Shown: positions 53,401-61,060, counted from the first letter of the stretch. The stretch is 64,000 nucleotides of DNA from JACSRF01 sp963695505 (GCA_963695505.1 CAVOGX010000011.1:1-64000); one strand, 5' to 3'. Notes: generated by a model from the letters alone, not told the origin. Translations and numbers: made by a program.

Positions 53401-55699
53401 GGGTCAAGTTTATCATCGGCTGGGCAAGTATGCCGAGGCCCGCGGGGCCTTAGAAACCAGCGTGAGCCTGAACCCTCATTTCGTTGAAGCGCGGGCAGAG
53501 CTGGGGCGGGTGCTGGCAGATTTGGGACGCATGGATGATGCCATATCCACCGTGGAGGAAGCACTGGCTTTGCAGCCAGAAACGGCCGTTCTCCAGACCA
53601 CCCTCGGCGACATTTACGCCCAGTTTGGCAAGTTGGAACAGGCTGCCGCTGCCTACAATGAAGCCTTACTGCTAGCCCCTGACCTGGCTGAAGCCCACAT
53701 AGGCCTGGCAAACGTCTACCGCCAACTAAAGCAGTATCAGCAAGCGCATACAGCCTGTCAGAATGCTCTGCACATCAACAATAAAAGTGCAGCAGCCCAT
53801 ACGGCGCTGGGCGATTTATTCCTGGCAGAAGAGCAAAATGAAAAAGCTATTGAAGCGTATCAGGAGGCGCTGAAGCTAGACAGCCGCTACGCGCCCGCTC
53901 ACGTAGGGTTGGGGAATCTCCAGGCCAAACAGGGCAGCGTGCAAAAAGCGATTGCCGCCTTTAAACATGCCCTAACACTCGATGTAACCAACGCGCCAGC
54001 TTACCGGGGCCTGGCTGACATCTACGCCAGTCAGGGCCAGACCCATGAAGCAATTGCAATGTACCGGCACAGCATTCAGGTTAAACCGGGCGACCCCCAA
54101 CCGTACTATGGTTTGGGGCAAATGTACTTGCAAAACGGCCGTGTTAATCCCGCTCTCACCGCCTACCAATGCGCAGTAGACATGGCCCCATTGTGGGCTG
54201 ACGCCCATTGCGGATTAGGCGAAGCCTTCCGCGCCATGAGCCAGTTCGACGACGCCATCAACGCCTACCGCCAAGCCATTCGTCTAGATAATACCCACCC
54301 GCAAGCACATGCCGGGCTTGGGTTGGCTTACATTGCTTTAGGGCAATATCAAAATGCACAATCGGCCGTACAAACCAGCTTGAAAAAAGATCCGCAAAAC
54401 ACCAGCGCCCTGCGCGGCTTGGGCGATGCCTATCTGGGGCTGCGCATGCCCGACAAGGCCGCATCCGCCTACAAACAAGCGCTGCAAACAAGGCCCAAAG
54501 ACGCCCAACTTTGGTGCCAGCTCGGCGACGCGCATTTCCAGCAAGATGCAACTGAGGAAGCCCTTGCGAGCTACCACAAGGCCAGTCGGCTTCAGCCTCA
54601 CCTTGCCCATGCCCATTACGGCTTAGGTCAAGTGTATGCAATCCAGGGTCGCCCCAAAGCTGCCATTGCCGCCTATCAAGAAGCCATTAAGCACCAGGTA
54701 GGGTATGCGCCTGCCTATCACGGACTGGGTAAAATCTTCGTTGACCTGGAAGAGTTTGACAATGCCAGGCAAGTTTATGAGCAAGCCTGCACGCTGTATC
54801 CCAACGATCCAGAGTACCTCAATGGGCTTGCGCAAGCTTACATTGGGTTAGGGCAAATCGATGATGCCCTGCGCCTTTATCAGAAATCCATTGACCTGGA
54901 TCCCTCCCGCGCCAGCACGCGTTACGGATTGGGCGAAGCTTTTCGGGCGTTGCGTAAATTTGACCAGGCCATTGCCGCTTATGAACGCGCGCTGCGCCTG
55001 GACCGCACTTATGCTGACCCGTATCGTGGTTTGGGCGATGTCTATTGGGAATTAGGGCGCCTCTACGATGCCCTGACCTCTTACGAACGCGCCCTGCGGC
55101 ATGACAAAAGAAATGCCACGGCTTATGTCGGTCTGGGCAGCGTTTATTTCAGCCTGAATCAACAAGAACAATCTTTGGCTGCCTACCGCAAGGCCATCGA
55201 GTTGAACCCGCTCTACCCAATGGCCTACTATGGCCTGGGTAATCTGTACAAAGAACTGGGGGAACTTGAAGAAGCCCGCGACTTGTACATACGCGCCCTG
55301 GAACTCAATCCACGAAAAGCCAAACTGTATGGCGGATTAGCGGATGTGCAAAATGCGTTGGGTAACAACGAACAAGCTGTTGAAGCCTATGAAAAAGCAA
55401 TAGAACTTGACCCCAAAGATGCGTACTCCCGTGGGTCTCTGGCTGGTATTTACCGCAAGCTGGGGCGTATGGAGGAGTATGAAGCGCAAATTAACACGGC
55501 CCGGGAGCTGATCAAGGATGAAAACCGGTACAACCGCGCCTGCTTTGAGTCGATATGTGGCAATTCGGAAGAGGCCTTGTTGTTGTTGCGCGCTGCTTTA
55601 AGCCTAGGACAGGTAGATAAAAAATGGGTCAAACATGATCCTGACTTCGACTTCATTCGTGATGACCCACGTTTCCAGGAACTACTTGACAACTATTAG
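47456..55699 (+). CDS. Giant STAND-type NTPase with 59 TPRs
   Basis: A 2747-residue intracellular protein. Residues 1-370 form a STAND/NB-ARC-like ATPase: LGRVEEQKQF, Walker A GDGGIGKTT (47-55), Walker B LIVFLDSYE (242-250), a sensor-like VMWVISDRNDL, and the GxP motif TRGIPLAI (338-345). Residues 370-685 are a helical winged-helix and linker region with two incomplete TPR-like turns. Residues 686-2691 are exactly 59 tandem 34-residue TPRs of consensus AHxGLGDVYxxLGxxxEAxxAYQxALxLDP, without any indel. The end HDPDFDFIRDDPRFQELL is a common TPR cap. STAND proteins are ligand-triggered switches in which repeats sense and the NTPase oligomerises. No effector domain is fused. GGGAGGAC precedes ATG 47456. 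Confidence 0.88.
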   Translation: MANNLITVDNKLFLGRVEEQKQFKSALQELLDTAQADEFPYICLLYGDGGIGKTTLAKRFRDITTKEKPFSGAFQSLWVDWEDERKKMAGLQVGRENITADAVFKGIYAAIIRQKWGRQFPAYRKALKQAEEAEKKVAEILTSEDSWEELAAFRSMGVGVIAKIIRTRMPMIGDKGEELVTTFLDFGVQVGAEQAAKLRATLETYLRARLKPGYFDHFLNPNEQLAYALARGLEKVADKKRLIVFLDSYEVVDRADIWLRAVIRAAGSRVMWVISDRNDLLHSRQFGNEYFKGYADDSPRRLIAYRMRPLALDDIQQYFAAQKCELTQAKLESVSRITRGIPLAIQEVADMLNAGTTLEEVVGDTAEVTPSDQVVRKMTDRYMQHVVVEADKKAIYALALADGDVDILRAMLAPEGEKSFDLDGLIHRLERDYASVHADRARLHDDPSIFIREYLKAEVRRTGKQIKQLNQRAVSVLQDRLAAIDKQATSIENRCGDENWVQYVIDLAQFLLWLDEKEAWRWLIPRFVEGLAYNADLCGGLLQVMAGWKDQLSENGQTVHFRLQAAYHEHPAVDEEAAMLGLLQRMGQQGWLDGAGGHERWAILHWRRGLLHQRRGEFKEAQAAFQAAETGLPEEGVVLRRLLGTSLESLARRMIWPKGEFRSEASVAAKLILQKVVDWLPARPNARYYLGLIQEVQGDYTGALAHYEKALEIDGRFAAAHVSVGNVQKELGNGEAALNAYRKAAKLNGQSAAPHLGIGEVFVAQGDASKAIRAYKKAASLEPQMVLPHLRLGQLYLENGRFADAIAAYQAIISQHPDNAQAYCGLGDVYVEQDMLNEALDAYRRATNLDNQLAAPFAGLGHLYQASNQWDEAIGAYQRAMQLAPNAPEPRCGLGDVYRKLGRTAEAQALYEQALNLGADETEIRYRLGDVYRDLGRYDEALAAYQQAAHDAETEDAVSVRLGELYLRLGRPEDALDAFQHALELNGQDARAHSGLGDAYRAVGQLAAARQAYETAVSLDDTLAEAHLGLGRLQETAKDFVAAADSFSAALTHNPQLVAAHCGLGAAQAELGHHEDAYKAFLQAISLAPDSATPLVGMGQLLLRIGRPREAQASFQKAIELDKKNPAAHTGMGLVKTTMHETEEAISAFQRAIAADPTYLPAYNGLGDAYHSLQQPAAALEAYQKILDKDENHDLSYVNLGDVCAALGSYPEALAAYDQALQRYGPTPQAHLGMGQVHFQLGNLTQAYQSYQDALALDAHSPRAYCGLGQVFAAQNQPQEAQRAFHEALQRDAQFAEPHVGMGDLYRHDREWSKAQAAYQKALDLDPDNAAAQMGLGAVHLAQKELAEAQQAYQQAVRLTPQSALAHVGLGDIAYQKKQFHEALQAYQTAVSLEPTLGAAHTGAGNVYLAQAQYPKALNAYHQGLANRREPYFPYHNLAFVQAALGHTEEAAQSYKEAIKLGYESAELHTALGDAYLELGNLPDALSSYQKAIRLDKNMAKAYVGLGQIFAQSNKIDEAIRAYQQALELDSTIAPAYIGLGDLYRQQQQPEQALLSYQKALQLTPLAAQAHYGLGEVNLELARFDDARKAFLKASDLAPDNPAPQAGLGMVFLYTGKPEKARTAFQKAQGLDAYYAGTHYGLGHLYKQQGQLQEAVSAYREAVAHNPRFVAAYASLGDVYLQLGQKQDAFLAYEQALAVDNQSTAALMGLGQLLQDRGDTEQAVQTFKRVLQREPQNGAAYLHLGDLYLASGCFDDAVRAYRMAQQIGENTAVLHSKLGDALRKSGIALAAQASYQKALEMDPQLADAHAGLGWLHQQKNEHGEAVAAFRRAMEQNAERTTYYIGLGRSLCAQNQGEAAIQAYQQALALDPNQIDAYIGLGDLFVQSGQIRKARDAYQRARALDHYNAAVYQGLGWVYMARNLHQDAQKAFAYAAELQSEWYAPHFGLGEVLRALQQYEAALQAYQAAIKMEPGAYEPYIGLGQVYHRLGKYAEARGALETSVSLNPHFVEARAELGRVLADLGRMDDAISTVEEALALQPETAVLQTTLGDIYAQFGKLEQAAAAYNEALLLAPDLAEAHIGLANVYRQLKQYQQAHTACQNALHINNKSAAAHTALGDLFLAEEQNEKAIEAYQEALKLDSRYAPAHVGLGNLQAKQGSVQKAIAAFKHALTLDVTNAPAYRGLADIYASQGQTHEAIAMYRHSIQVKPGDPQPYYGLGQMYLQNGRVNPALTAYQCAVDMAPLWADAHCGLGEAFRAMSQFDDAINAYRQAIRLDNTHPQAHAGLGLAYIALGQYQNAQSAVQTSLKKDPQNTSALRGLGDAYLGLRMPDKAASAYKQALQTRPKDAQLWCQLGDAHFQQDATEEALASYHKASRLQPHLAHAHYGLGQVYAIQGRPKAAIAAYQEAIKHQVGYAPAYHGLGKIFVDLEEFDNARQVYEQACTLYPNDPEYLNGLAQAYIGLGQIDDALRLYQKSIDLDPSRASTRYGLGEAFRALRKFDQAIAAYERALRLDRTYADPYRGLGDVYWELGRLYDALTSYERALRHDKRNATAYVGLGSVYFSLNQQEQSLAAYRKAIELNPLYPMAYYGLGNLYKELGELEEARDLYIRALELNPRKAKLYGGLADVQNALGNNEQAVEAYEKAIELDPKDAYSRGSLAGIYRKLGRMEEYEAQINTARELIKDENRYNRACFESICGNSEEALLLLRAALSLGQVDKKWVKHDPDFDFIRDDPRFQELLDNY

Positions 55700-55727
55700 A
55701 TTTGTTAGTTTTTTCAAAAACTCTGCC

Positions 55728-55767
55728 AAGCCTCTCGGGTGCAATGCGTGTGACCGAGAGGCTTTTT
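55728..55767 (+). terminator. Rho-independent terminator of the giant gene
   Basis: AAGCCTCTCGG (55728-55738) pairs exactly with CCGAGAGGCTT (55754-55764), followed by TTT. It starts 28 bases after the stop at 55699. Confidence 0.88.
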
Positions 55768-55896
55768 CGTGCGAAAAAATGTTTTCACGCCTTATTCACC
55801 CGTTCTGTACTTGACATTAATGGAGCAGTCTCCCTATTGAGTTTATACTCAAACCAGGCTGCGAAATATTACTTGTACAAGGTATGGTGTGTTAAG

Positions 55897-55992
55897 ATGA
55901 AGCTTGTTTTTATCCGTAAAGTTGGAAATCGTTTGTGCCCATATTGTCGCCGTCCGCTCATCTGGTGTACATGCGATTATTTTCATGCGTAA
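55897..55992 (+). CDS. Possible 31-residue cysteine-rich protein
   Basis: MKLVFIRKVGNRLCPYCRRP continues as LIWCTCDYFHA before TAA. The CPYC and CTC pairs would make a small zinc knuckle. The frame has its own terminator downstream at 56032-56059 and is preceded by the giant gene's terminator, so it would form an independent transcript. No ribosome binding site is strong. It may be a real microprotein or a chance frame. Confidence 0.4.
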   Translation: MKLVFIRKVGNRLCPYCRRPLIWCTCDYFHA

Positions 55993-56031
55993 AGTGCAAT
56001 AGCATTGCAAGTAAAGCGTTTTCATGAAACA

Positions 56032-56059
56032 GGGCCAGCCTTTGCGCTGGTCCTTTTTT
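56032..56059 (+). terminator. Rho-independent terminator
   Basis: GGGCCAGC pairs with GCTGGTCC (one G-T pair) around a 6-base loop, followed by six T. It closes the small transcription unit carrying the 31-codon frame. Confidence 0.85.
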
Positions 56060-56184
56060 GTTGAATGGCGGGAACGTATGGAAGCTGTTGCTTGACCGAG
56101 GATCTGACCTCGTGTAGCATTACCATCAGCGCTTGATAATTGGCGTTTTTTGGTGTTTACCATGATCCTCACCGGGCAAATCCT

Positions 56185-57933
56185 ATGAAGCAATCCCGAC
56201 TTGTTGGTTTTTCTTTGACACTGCTGATGCTGCTGTTTGTTTTGGTGGCGGCATTTATATTCACTTTCCAAGCACAGTCTTCATTGCAGTCTCGAGTGGG
56301 AGAGCAAAGCAATTTGCTGACAACCCGGGAAGCCGAAGGAACGTTAACGGCCGTTTCCGCCGCAAATGTGGCTGCCACCCGTGACGCATTGAACAACCAA
56401 TTAGCAGCAACCGCCGCAGCCGTAGATGAACTTGATCGCCAGGTCAATGAGAAGCTGCAAATCATTGCCACCATTTCTGCCCAGGCCACGACGGATCTGG
56501 CTGCCGTCAACAACCAGCTAGACGCCTTGCAACAAGAGTTAGCCAGCCAGGAACCGGCGCTGAGTCTGGAAGTGCTAAACAGGCCGCAATTAGTGGGGGA
56601 GGCATTGGAATTTTTAGCCGCGGCCAGCGATCTGCAGGGCATTACGCAACTTGACGTATCTTATGGCGAAACCACAACGCCGTACTCAGGGGAAAATCAA
56701 CCGTTATTTACCCGCATATTTAGCCAAACCATCTCGACAGCCGGTCCGTATACCATCACGGTCACAGCTCAAAATGCCAATCAAAACAGGACAACGGCCG
56801 TTCTGACTGGCACCGTGCAAACGGCTGATGCTTTTCGCCAGGCAGAGATTGCGGACACGTTGCAGAGTTTTGCCAGCCAGCCAACACTAGAACCCGTTCA
56901 ACCTCCCATTCTGATACGCCGCCCTGGTTTTAGCCAGTGGCTGGCAGCGCAGTTTGGCGACCTGGCCCCAGAAACGGTAACCAGACAGGCCCGCGTATTA
57001 CAAGCCTTTGCAATGATCTCAGAAGCGGAAGCCGCCGCCCTACCGGATAATGTCGCCTTTTGGCAGCAGACGGACTTTGCCGCACTGCTCTATGATAACG
57101 TAGCAGCGCAGCTAGTTCCAATAAGCGAGGAGCTGCTGCAGGAGTGGGCTGAGTGGCAGTTGGTCCTCGAGGCGACCACGAAAAATGATTTACCTCCTGA
57201 AAACAGCAGCTTTGACGCGCAGCTCGGCTTCCAGGGGCAGGTGATGGGCGAAGCAGCAATGCTGCAAGGGTTGTATCTGGCTGGCGGCGGTGAATCGGCC
57301 GTTTCGCCACCAACACCCCCTGCGAATGCTGTCTCCTTACCCGACCTGCCGCAGGTGCTGCGCGAGCAACTGCTCTTCCCCTACGTGCAGGGCTACCAGT
57401 GGGCGCTAAACATCTATCAGGATGGTGGTGTAGACGGCGTTACGGCCGCCCGGCAGCCCCTGGCCTCCACCAGTCAGGTTTTGGCTGGTGTTTCCACACT
57501 TTCCGAAGACATAACCCTCCCTGACTTGCAGCCTGTTGAAGAGGATGACTGGCAGTTGCAAGGAACTGGTGTTTGGGGAGCTTATCGTTTGCAGCAGATG
57601 TTGGCTACTCAGGTTGAGGAGGGCATTGAAACGGCCGTTGCCAGTTGGGTTGGCGACCAATACGCCGTCTACTGGCGCGAAGCTGACAACGCCCTACTAA
57701 TGGTTCTACGCCTGGCTTGGAATTCACCCACAAACGCAGGTATCTTTGTGGACACCTTTGACGCCTATGCCGCAACCGTTACTAACAGAGCTTTGCCAAT
57801 TACCGGTAGCGATTGTTGGCAGGGCAGCAACGAGGTGTTTTGCCGCTTTGCGGCGGATACCGAAACGTTACTTGTCCGCGCACCTAGTGTTGAGCTGGCT
57901 GAAGAGATTCTTCAACTGCTGCCCCAAGAATAG
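56185..57933 (+). CDS. Membrane-anchored coiled-coil protein of unknown function
   Basis: ATG 56185 gives MKQSRLVGFSLTLLMLLFVLVAAFIF, one N-terminal helix (7-30). A predicted coiled coil follows (about 35-125, with NNQLAATAAAVDELDRQVNEKLQIIATI and NNQLDALQQELASQ). Next is an Ig-like segment near 140-205 and an alpha/beta part to residue 582. The C-terminal region has WVGDQYAVYWREADNALLMVLRL. The domain outside the membrane is probably extracytoplasmic. It is the first gene of a set ending with the CHAT protease. I do not recognise a family. Confidence 0.68.
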   Translation: MKQSRLVGFSLTLLMLLFVLVAAFIFTFQAQSSLQSRVGEQSNLLTTREAEGTLTAVSAANVAATRDALNNQLAATAAAVDELDRQVNEKLQIIATISAQATTDLAAVNNQLDALQQELASQEPALSLEVLNRPQLVGEALEFLAAASDLQGITQLDVSYGETTTPYSGENQPLFTRIFSQTISTAGPYTITVTAQNANQNRTTAVLTGTVQTADAFRQAEIADTLQSFASQPTLEPVQPPILIRRPGFSQWLAAQFGDLAPETVTRQARVLQAFAMISEAEAAALPDNVAFWQQTDFAALLYDNVAAQLVPISEELLQEWAEWQLVLEATTKNDLPPENSSFDAQLGFQGQVMGEAAMLQGLYLAGGGESAVSPPTPPANAVSLPDLPQVLREQLLFPYVQGYQWALNIYQDGGVDGVTAARQPLASTSQVLAGVSTLSEDITLPDLQPVEEDDWQLQGTGVWGAYRLQQMLATQVEEGIETAVASWVGDQYAVYWREADNALLMVLRLAWNSPTNAGIFVDTFDAYAATVTNRALPITGSDCWQGSNEVFCRFAADTETLLVRAPSVELAEEILQLLPQE

Positions 57934-57947
57934 TACCCTCAAAGAGG

Positions 57948-58214
57948 ATGTGGATGGCAACGATAGGCGGTGTGGGATTAGGCCTGGTGTGGGGCTGGTG
58001 GCTGGTGTTAGTGGGTCGCCAGTGGGGGAAACGGCCGTTTCCCACCTTTTTGGTCCTCGTTTCGCCCACCCTCCTCCTGTCCCTGCTCTTGGGATGGCTC
58101 CATCCATGGCCAACTGCTCTTGCCTTTCTACTTGCCGCCGCTATTTCCTTTTTCACCCATCTGGCCTGGCAGCAAAAGCTAAGGCAAGCACACGAAAGCG
58201 AGTTTAGAGTGTAG
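57948..58214 (+). CDS. Small membrane protein
   Basis: An 88-residue protein with three hydrophobic helices (GGVGLGLVWGWWLVLVG, FLVLVSPTLLLSLLLGWLH, LAFLLAAAISFFTHLAW) and a charged C-terminal tail. AAAGAGG precedes both ATG 57948 and ATG 57954; the second has better spacing. It follows the coiled-coil gene by 14 bases, so it is probably in the same operon. Confidence 0.62.
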   Translation: MWMATIGGVGLGLVWGWWLVLVGRQWGKRPFPTFLVLVSPTLLLSLLLGWLHPWPTALAFLLAAAISFFTHLAWQQKLRQAHESEFRV

Positions 58215-58220
58215 AGCCAG

Positions 58221-58263
58221 AGCTAGAGATAGAGTAAAAGCAATGGCCCCTCTATCTCTAGCT
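58221..58263. repeat. Perfect 14-base inverted repeat
   Basis: AGCTAGAGATAGAG (58221-58234) pairs exactly with CTCTATCTCTAGCT (58250-58263). There is no T-run, and the next gene's GGAGG follows within 10 bases. It may reduce read-through or set the ratio of downstream genes. Confidence 0.6.
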
Positions 58264-58285
58264 ATCATCAACGGAGGTAATCAAT

Positions 58286-58687
58286 ATGGACGCAGAAACA
58301 ACACAGGCAAGCGCAACTTTCATACAAATGCTGGGTGCGGGCGGATTTGGCGCGATTGTGGGCTGGTACGTCTACTACATCAACCGCTACCGCAAAGGAG
58401 ACGTGCAGTTCAGCGATCTCGTCACCGTCATCGGCATCATTGGCGGCACAGCCATTTTGCAGCTTTTCCCCGAAGCCACAGACCTGTTTGGCGCCTATGG
58501 TGTGGGACTCTTTGTGGGTTTCTTTGGCTACTTCCTCGCCCTGCTGCTCATGGTGAACCGCAGCGAAAACTTTAACGTGGACTGGTTTCTGGACGGCCGT
58601 TCCAAGAAGCCCAAGAAATCCGACCAGGTTGGCGCTGGCGGTACCGCTATGGACGCCACCACGGCGGATGAAGAACGCGGCGACTGA
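58286..58687 (+). CDS. Small membrane protein upstream of the CHAT protease
   Basis: A 133-residue protein with three helices (FGAIVGWYVYYINRY, VTVIGIIGGTAILQLF, GVGLFVGFFGYFLALLLMV) and a charged tail (RSKKPKKSDQVGAGG). ATG 58286 follows ACGGAGG. The topology suggests a small channel or anchor, but no family is recognised. It lies between two membrane proteins and the CHAT gene on the same strand. Confidence 0.62.
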   Translation: MDAETTQASATFIQMLGAGGFGAIVGWYVYYINRYRKGDVQFSDLVTVIGIIGGTAILQLFPEATDLFGAYGVGLFVGFFGYFLALLLMVNRSENFNVDWFLDGRSKKPKKSDQVGAGGTAMDATTADEERGD

Positions 58688-58785
58688 TTACCCTTTTCAC
58701 ACCCCCTTCCCCCATACGACCAGGGCGCAGGCTTCCATCCCTGCGTCTTTCTAGCTTCACGCTTTGACAACCATGAGGTAGCACA

Positions 58786-61050
58786 ATGGCCGATTACAAC
58801 TACGAAATCGCCCAAATTTTGCATTGGGCCAACGAAAACGAAGCCTTTCGCCGCCAACTACTGACCGACCCGGAAAGCACCTTCAACGCCTTAGCCGCCG
58901 CCGGATTCCCCATCTCGGACCGCGCCCGGCAAATTCTTGGCCGCGTGTCCGCCGCCAATTTCCGTGACCAGTACCAGAAAGCCGCCAGCCGCTTCTCTGC
59001 TGACCGACTGCAAAAGCCGCTGCCAAGCCTGGAAGAACCCGTCAGCGACGACGTCAAGCTGGAAACCATCAGCAACGCCGACTTTGCCAACTGGCTGCAA
59101 AGTAATGCCTCCCTACGTGAGACCTTTCTCAACGACGCCCAAAATGCCTTCAAAGCCATTGAAGCCGCCGGGTACACTCTCTCCGCCGACAGCCAGCGCC
59201 AGCTCAAAATTCTGAACCGCGACAACTTTACCCAAAAAGCACAGGAATTCACTCGCGCCGTCGCCAAGGGACCATTGCCCAACAATTTGGAAACCCCCTC
59301 CGAGCGCATCGTCAACACCGGCTTTGCCCCGCAATCTACCGCCGAACAGCCCGCCGATTCCACAAAACCACTACAAACGGCCGTGCCATACTATTTTTGG
59401 CTGGAGGTAGGTGCGCACATTCCCGGAACCATCGAGGAAGAAGATATTTTACTGCCCATCGACAAGCTCCCCCCCAACGTACAATTGCAGGTCGTCCTCT
59501 TCAGCTTTGCCAACGAACTGGAAACCACCCCAGGTCAAGAAATAGGCCTCATCCAGGTGCCACCCACTGGCGACGTGCAGGTGGTGCAGCGCGTAGCCAC
59601 ACCGCCCGTGGGCGAAGCCATGCTGTCCCGGCGCTTGTTCTTCCCCGTGCGCACCCCCGCCGTCCCCGGCGTCTACCGCTTGCGCTGCCACATCTATTAC
59701 CGGCAAAATCTGGTGCAGTCGCGGCTGGTCACCGCCCACGTTGGTACAGCACCGTCTGTTGGGCAACCAGCCCTCGTTTCCGAGGTGGATTACACGCTAT
59801 CTAAAACGCTGGACGGCCGTTACCTGACCGCCATGCAGCCCAACCGCCTCAGCCTGATGCTCAACGACAACGGCAACAGCACCCACGGCTTTCGCTACTT
59901 TGGCGAAAACGAATTCAAGCAAGACGTGACCCTGGGCGAAGGGGAACTCAACACGCTGATCAAGATGGCGCGAGCCGTGCTGCGCCGCGCCAGTTGGGGC
60001 GACGAGGATGATTATGCTGAAGGCAAAACATACCGTTACGACGGCGTGCGTGACATGAAGCAGTTGCAGCGCGACCTGACCCTGTTTGCCCAGAGGGGCT
60101 ACCGCTTCTTTGCCGACCTTATCCTGCCCTTGGCCGAGGGCCAGGACCCCTGGGAAGTGATGGATTGGCTGCTGCCGCCGGGGCAAATACAGTTTGCCAG
60201 CAAGCGTTCGGCGCGGCTTGTGCTGCCCCTGGCCATGATGTACGACTACCCCTTTGACGATGGCCTGGCATTGGACGATTACAGCCTATGCCCCACCTTT
60301 ACCGGCGCGCTGCAAAACGGCGCTCCTCTGGCCGAGACGGCCTGCTTCCAGGGACAGTGCCCCAGCCACGGCAACGACCGCGTCATTTGCCCCAGCGGTT
60401 TTTGGGGATTCCGGCACAGCATTGGCCTGCCGGTGACCACTGATGCCGCCCCGGATGCCCCCGCGGAAATTCCGGTGGCCGATAAGCCAGGTATGGCAAC
60501 AAGCGTGTACACCGATTTTAAGCTGCTGGGCGAACACACAAAGCGGCTGCAGGCATTGCCTATTCAGTGGGAGCTGGCGGAGTCGCGAAATGACGCGCTG
60601 AATTTGCTAAAGCGCACAGAAGCACAGGCGGTGTATTTTTACTGCCACGGTGGGCTGGTAAAGGATTTGCCGTTTTTGCAGGTGGGGTCACAGGGTGATG
60701 ACCGGCTGGTGGCGAATAATATTTTGAATAAGCGCATTCGCTGGCGAAAGGTACGGCCGTTAATCTTCATCAACGGCTGCCACACCACCGCTCTTTCCCC
60801 AGAGGCCGCCCTGGACTTTGTCAGCACTTTTGTGGGCGTCGCCCACGCCGCCGGGGTCATCGGCACCGAAATCACCATCTTTGAGCCGCTGGCCGTCACC
60901 TTCGCCGAAACCTTCTTTAAGCTGTTCCTGGAAGACAAAATGCGCGTGGGCGAAGCCATTCGCCAAACGCGCTTAAAGCTGCTGCAAGAGTGGAATCCCC
61001 TGGGCCTGGTCTACATTCCGTACGTGTTGCCCAGCCTGAAACTGGCCTGA
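58786..61050 (+). CDS. CHAT-domain caspase-like protease with two N-terminal leader-like repeats
   Basis: Residues 9-52 and 100-142 are related repeats (WANENEAFRRQLLTDPESTF then ALAAAGFPISD; WLQSNASLRETFLNDAQNAF then KAIEAAGYTLS) resembling NHLP/Nif11-type RiPP leader segments. A beta-rich middle (190-330) is followed by a 480-754 CHAT domain. It includes ICPSGFWGFRHSIGLP, then YFYCHGG with H621 and INGCHT with C665, the expected His/Cys dyad. CHAT peptidases process specific targets, often upon a signal from TPR or STAND proteins. A complete STAND-TPR gene lies 3 kb upstream on the same strand. A bidirectional terminator follows. Confidence 0.85.
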   Translation: MADYNYEIAQILHWANENEAFRRQLLTDPESTFNALAAAGFPISDRARQILGRVSAANFRDQYQKAASRFSADRLQKPLPSLEEPVSDDVKLETISNADFANWLQSNASLRETFLNDAQNAFKAIEAAGYTLSADSQRQLKILNRDNFTQKAQEFTRAVAKGPLPNNLETPSERIVNTGFAPQSTAEQPADSTKPLQTAVPYYFWLEVGAHIPGTIEEEDILLPIDKLPPNVQLQVVLFSFANELETTPGQEIGLIQVPPTGDVQVVQRVATPPVGEAMLSRRLFFPVRTPAVPGVYRLRCHIYYRQNLVQSRLVTAHVGTAPSVGQPALVSEVDYTLSKTLDGRYLTAMQPNRLSLMLNDNGNSTHGFRYFGENEFKQDVTLGEGELNTLIKMARAVLRRASWGDEDDYAEGKTYRYDGVRDMKQLQRDLTLFAQRGYRFFADLILPLAEGQDPWEVMDWLLPPGQIQFASKRSARLVLPLAMMYDYPFDDGLALDDYSLCPTFTGALQNGAPLAETACFQGQCPSHGNDRVICPSGFWGFRHSIGLPVTTDAAPDAPAEIPVADKPGMATSVYTDFKLLGEHTKRLQALPIQWELAESRNDALNLLKRTEAQAVYFYCHGGLVKDLPFLQVGSQGDDRLVANNILNKRIRWRKVRPLIFINGCHTTALSPEAALDFVSTFVGVAHAAGVIGTEITIFEPLAVTFAETFFKLFLEDKMRVGEAIRQTRLKLLQEWNPLGLVYIPYVLPSLKLA

Positions 61051-61060
61051 TTCGGCAATA

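Larger units (their letters stand above)
55700..56184. other. Intergenic region with terminators and one short frame
   Basis: The 485 bases after the giant gene contain two terminators (55728-55767 and 56032-56059) with a 31-codon cysteine-rich frame between them (55897-55992). No other credible gene is seen. The region is AT-richer than its neighbours. Confidence 0.6.

Noticed and set aside
49511..55530. 102-base periodicity over 6 kb, possible satellite or CRISPR
   Set aside because: The period equals 34 codons and the translation is a clean TPR array in a single frame with diverged units.
55811..55849. TTGACA and TATACT as a promoter for the 31-codon frame
   Set aside because: The spacer is 27 bases, too long for a sigma-70 promoter.
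58764..58769. TTGACA close to the CHAT start as a promoter
   Set aside because: A matching -10 would fall inside the coding sequence, too late for the ATG at 58786.
47456..61050. A type III-E-like (gRAMP plus TPR-CHAT) CRISPR system
   Set aside because: No Cas7-like gene, no CRISPR array and no TPR-CHAT fusion are present; TPR and CHAT are separate proteins of a different design.
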